Source: an uncultured Bacteroides sp. (GTDB lineage: Bacteria; Bacteroidota; Bacteroidia; Bacteroidales; Bacteroidaceae). From it: DNA of 64,000 bases. This document shows positions 63,986 to 64,000 of the stretch, piece by piece. The number at the start of each line of letters is the position of its first letter. Position 1 is the first letter of the stretch. The notes under the pieces were generated by a model, which did not search any database, had not been told where the DNA came from, and saw nothing but the letters and a program-made list of their open reading frames with translations. Made by a program: the position numbers and the translations under genes. The stretch covers positions 93,834 through 157,833 of the forward strand of contig CANSEY010000008.1 in NCBI GenBank assembly GCA_947646015.1, in the 5' to 3' direction.

Positions 63986-64000
63986 GAGATGAAAAAAGCC

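Overview
The window looks like chromosomal DNA of a gut Bacteroides, close to the B. thetaiotaomicron/ovatus group. The signs are a MurF-Alr fusion, a GSCFA-domain protein, TAnnTTTG-type -7 boxes, SusC/SusD proteins and a dense set of secreted glycoside hydrolases. From memory and unchecked, B. thetaiotaomicron has a similar order (dxs, trkA, trkH, murF-alr and tat genes beside an alpha-mannosidase locus).

Left part (1-17.9 kb). A uronate module holds a GatC-type permease (cut by the window edge), a KduI isomerase that carries a signal peptide, and a hexuronate-type MFS transporter. Next come a probable small RNA, a nuclease-helicase, tatA-tatC, murF-alr with a repeat inserted in frame, a GSCFA gene, a short aromatic-rich leader-like ORF with its own promoter and terminator, dxs, trkA, an inverted-repeat element and trkH.

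Right part (17.96-63.93 kb). This is one large polysaccharide-utilisation locus, all on the minus strand. Reading from its 5' end (right to left): an ECF sigma factor; a 74-aa FecR-like anti-sigma fragment; then GH38-like, GH92, GH2, SGNH, GH78 and GH78; then GH106; then a decayed GH31; then SusD, DUF5004-like, DUF4961-like, SusC, SusD, SusC and an unassigned surface lipoprotein; and finally a sialate-esterase-like protein, GH92, GH92, GH130, GH43 and SGNH.

The most notable result is a composite promoter-like motif, TTTAGTGGTAT, 13 nt, CGTTCTT on the minus strand. It occurs five times with the same 13-nt spacer, once in each larger gap of the locus upstream of a transcription unit. It has the form of an ECF -35/-10 pair, so the sigma factor encoded at the right end probably drives the whole locus. 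One copy lies between the sigma gene and the small anti-sigma gene, which would give negative feedback. The anti-sigma stops just where FecR proteins enter the membrane, and neither SusC has the STN signalling domain, so the usual surface-to-sigma relay seems to be missing. The enzymes (alpha-mannosidase types, a GH130 mannosidase type, three alpha-L-rhamnosidase types and esterases) point to a glycan rich in both mannose and rhamnose. No tRNA, rRNA, CRISPR array, phage or transposase gene was seen.
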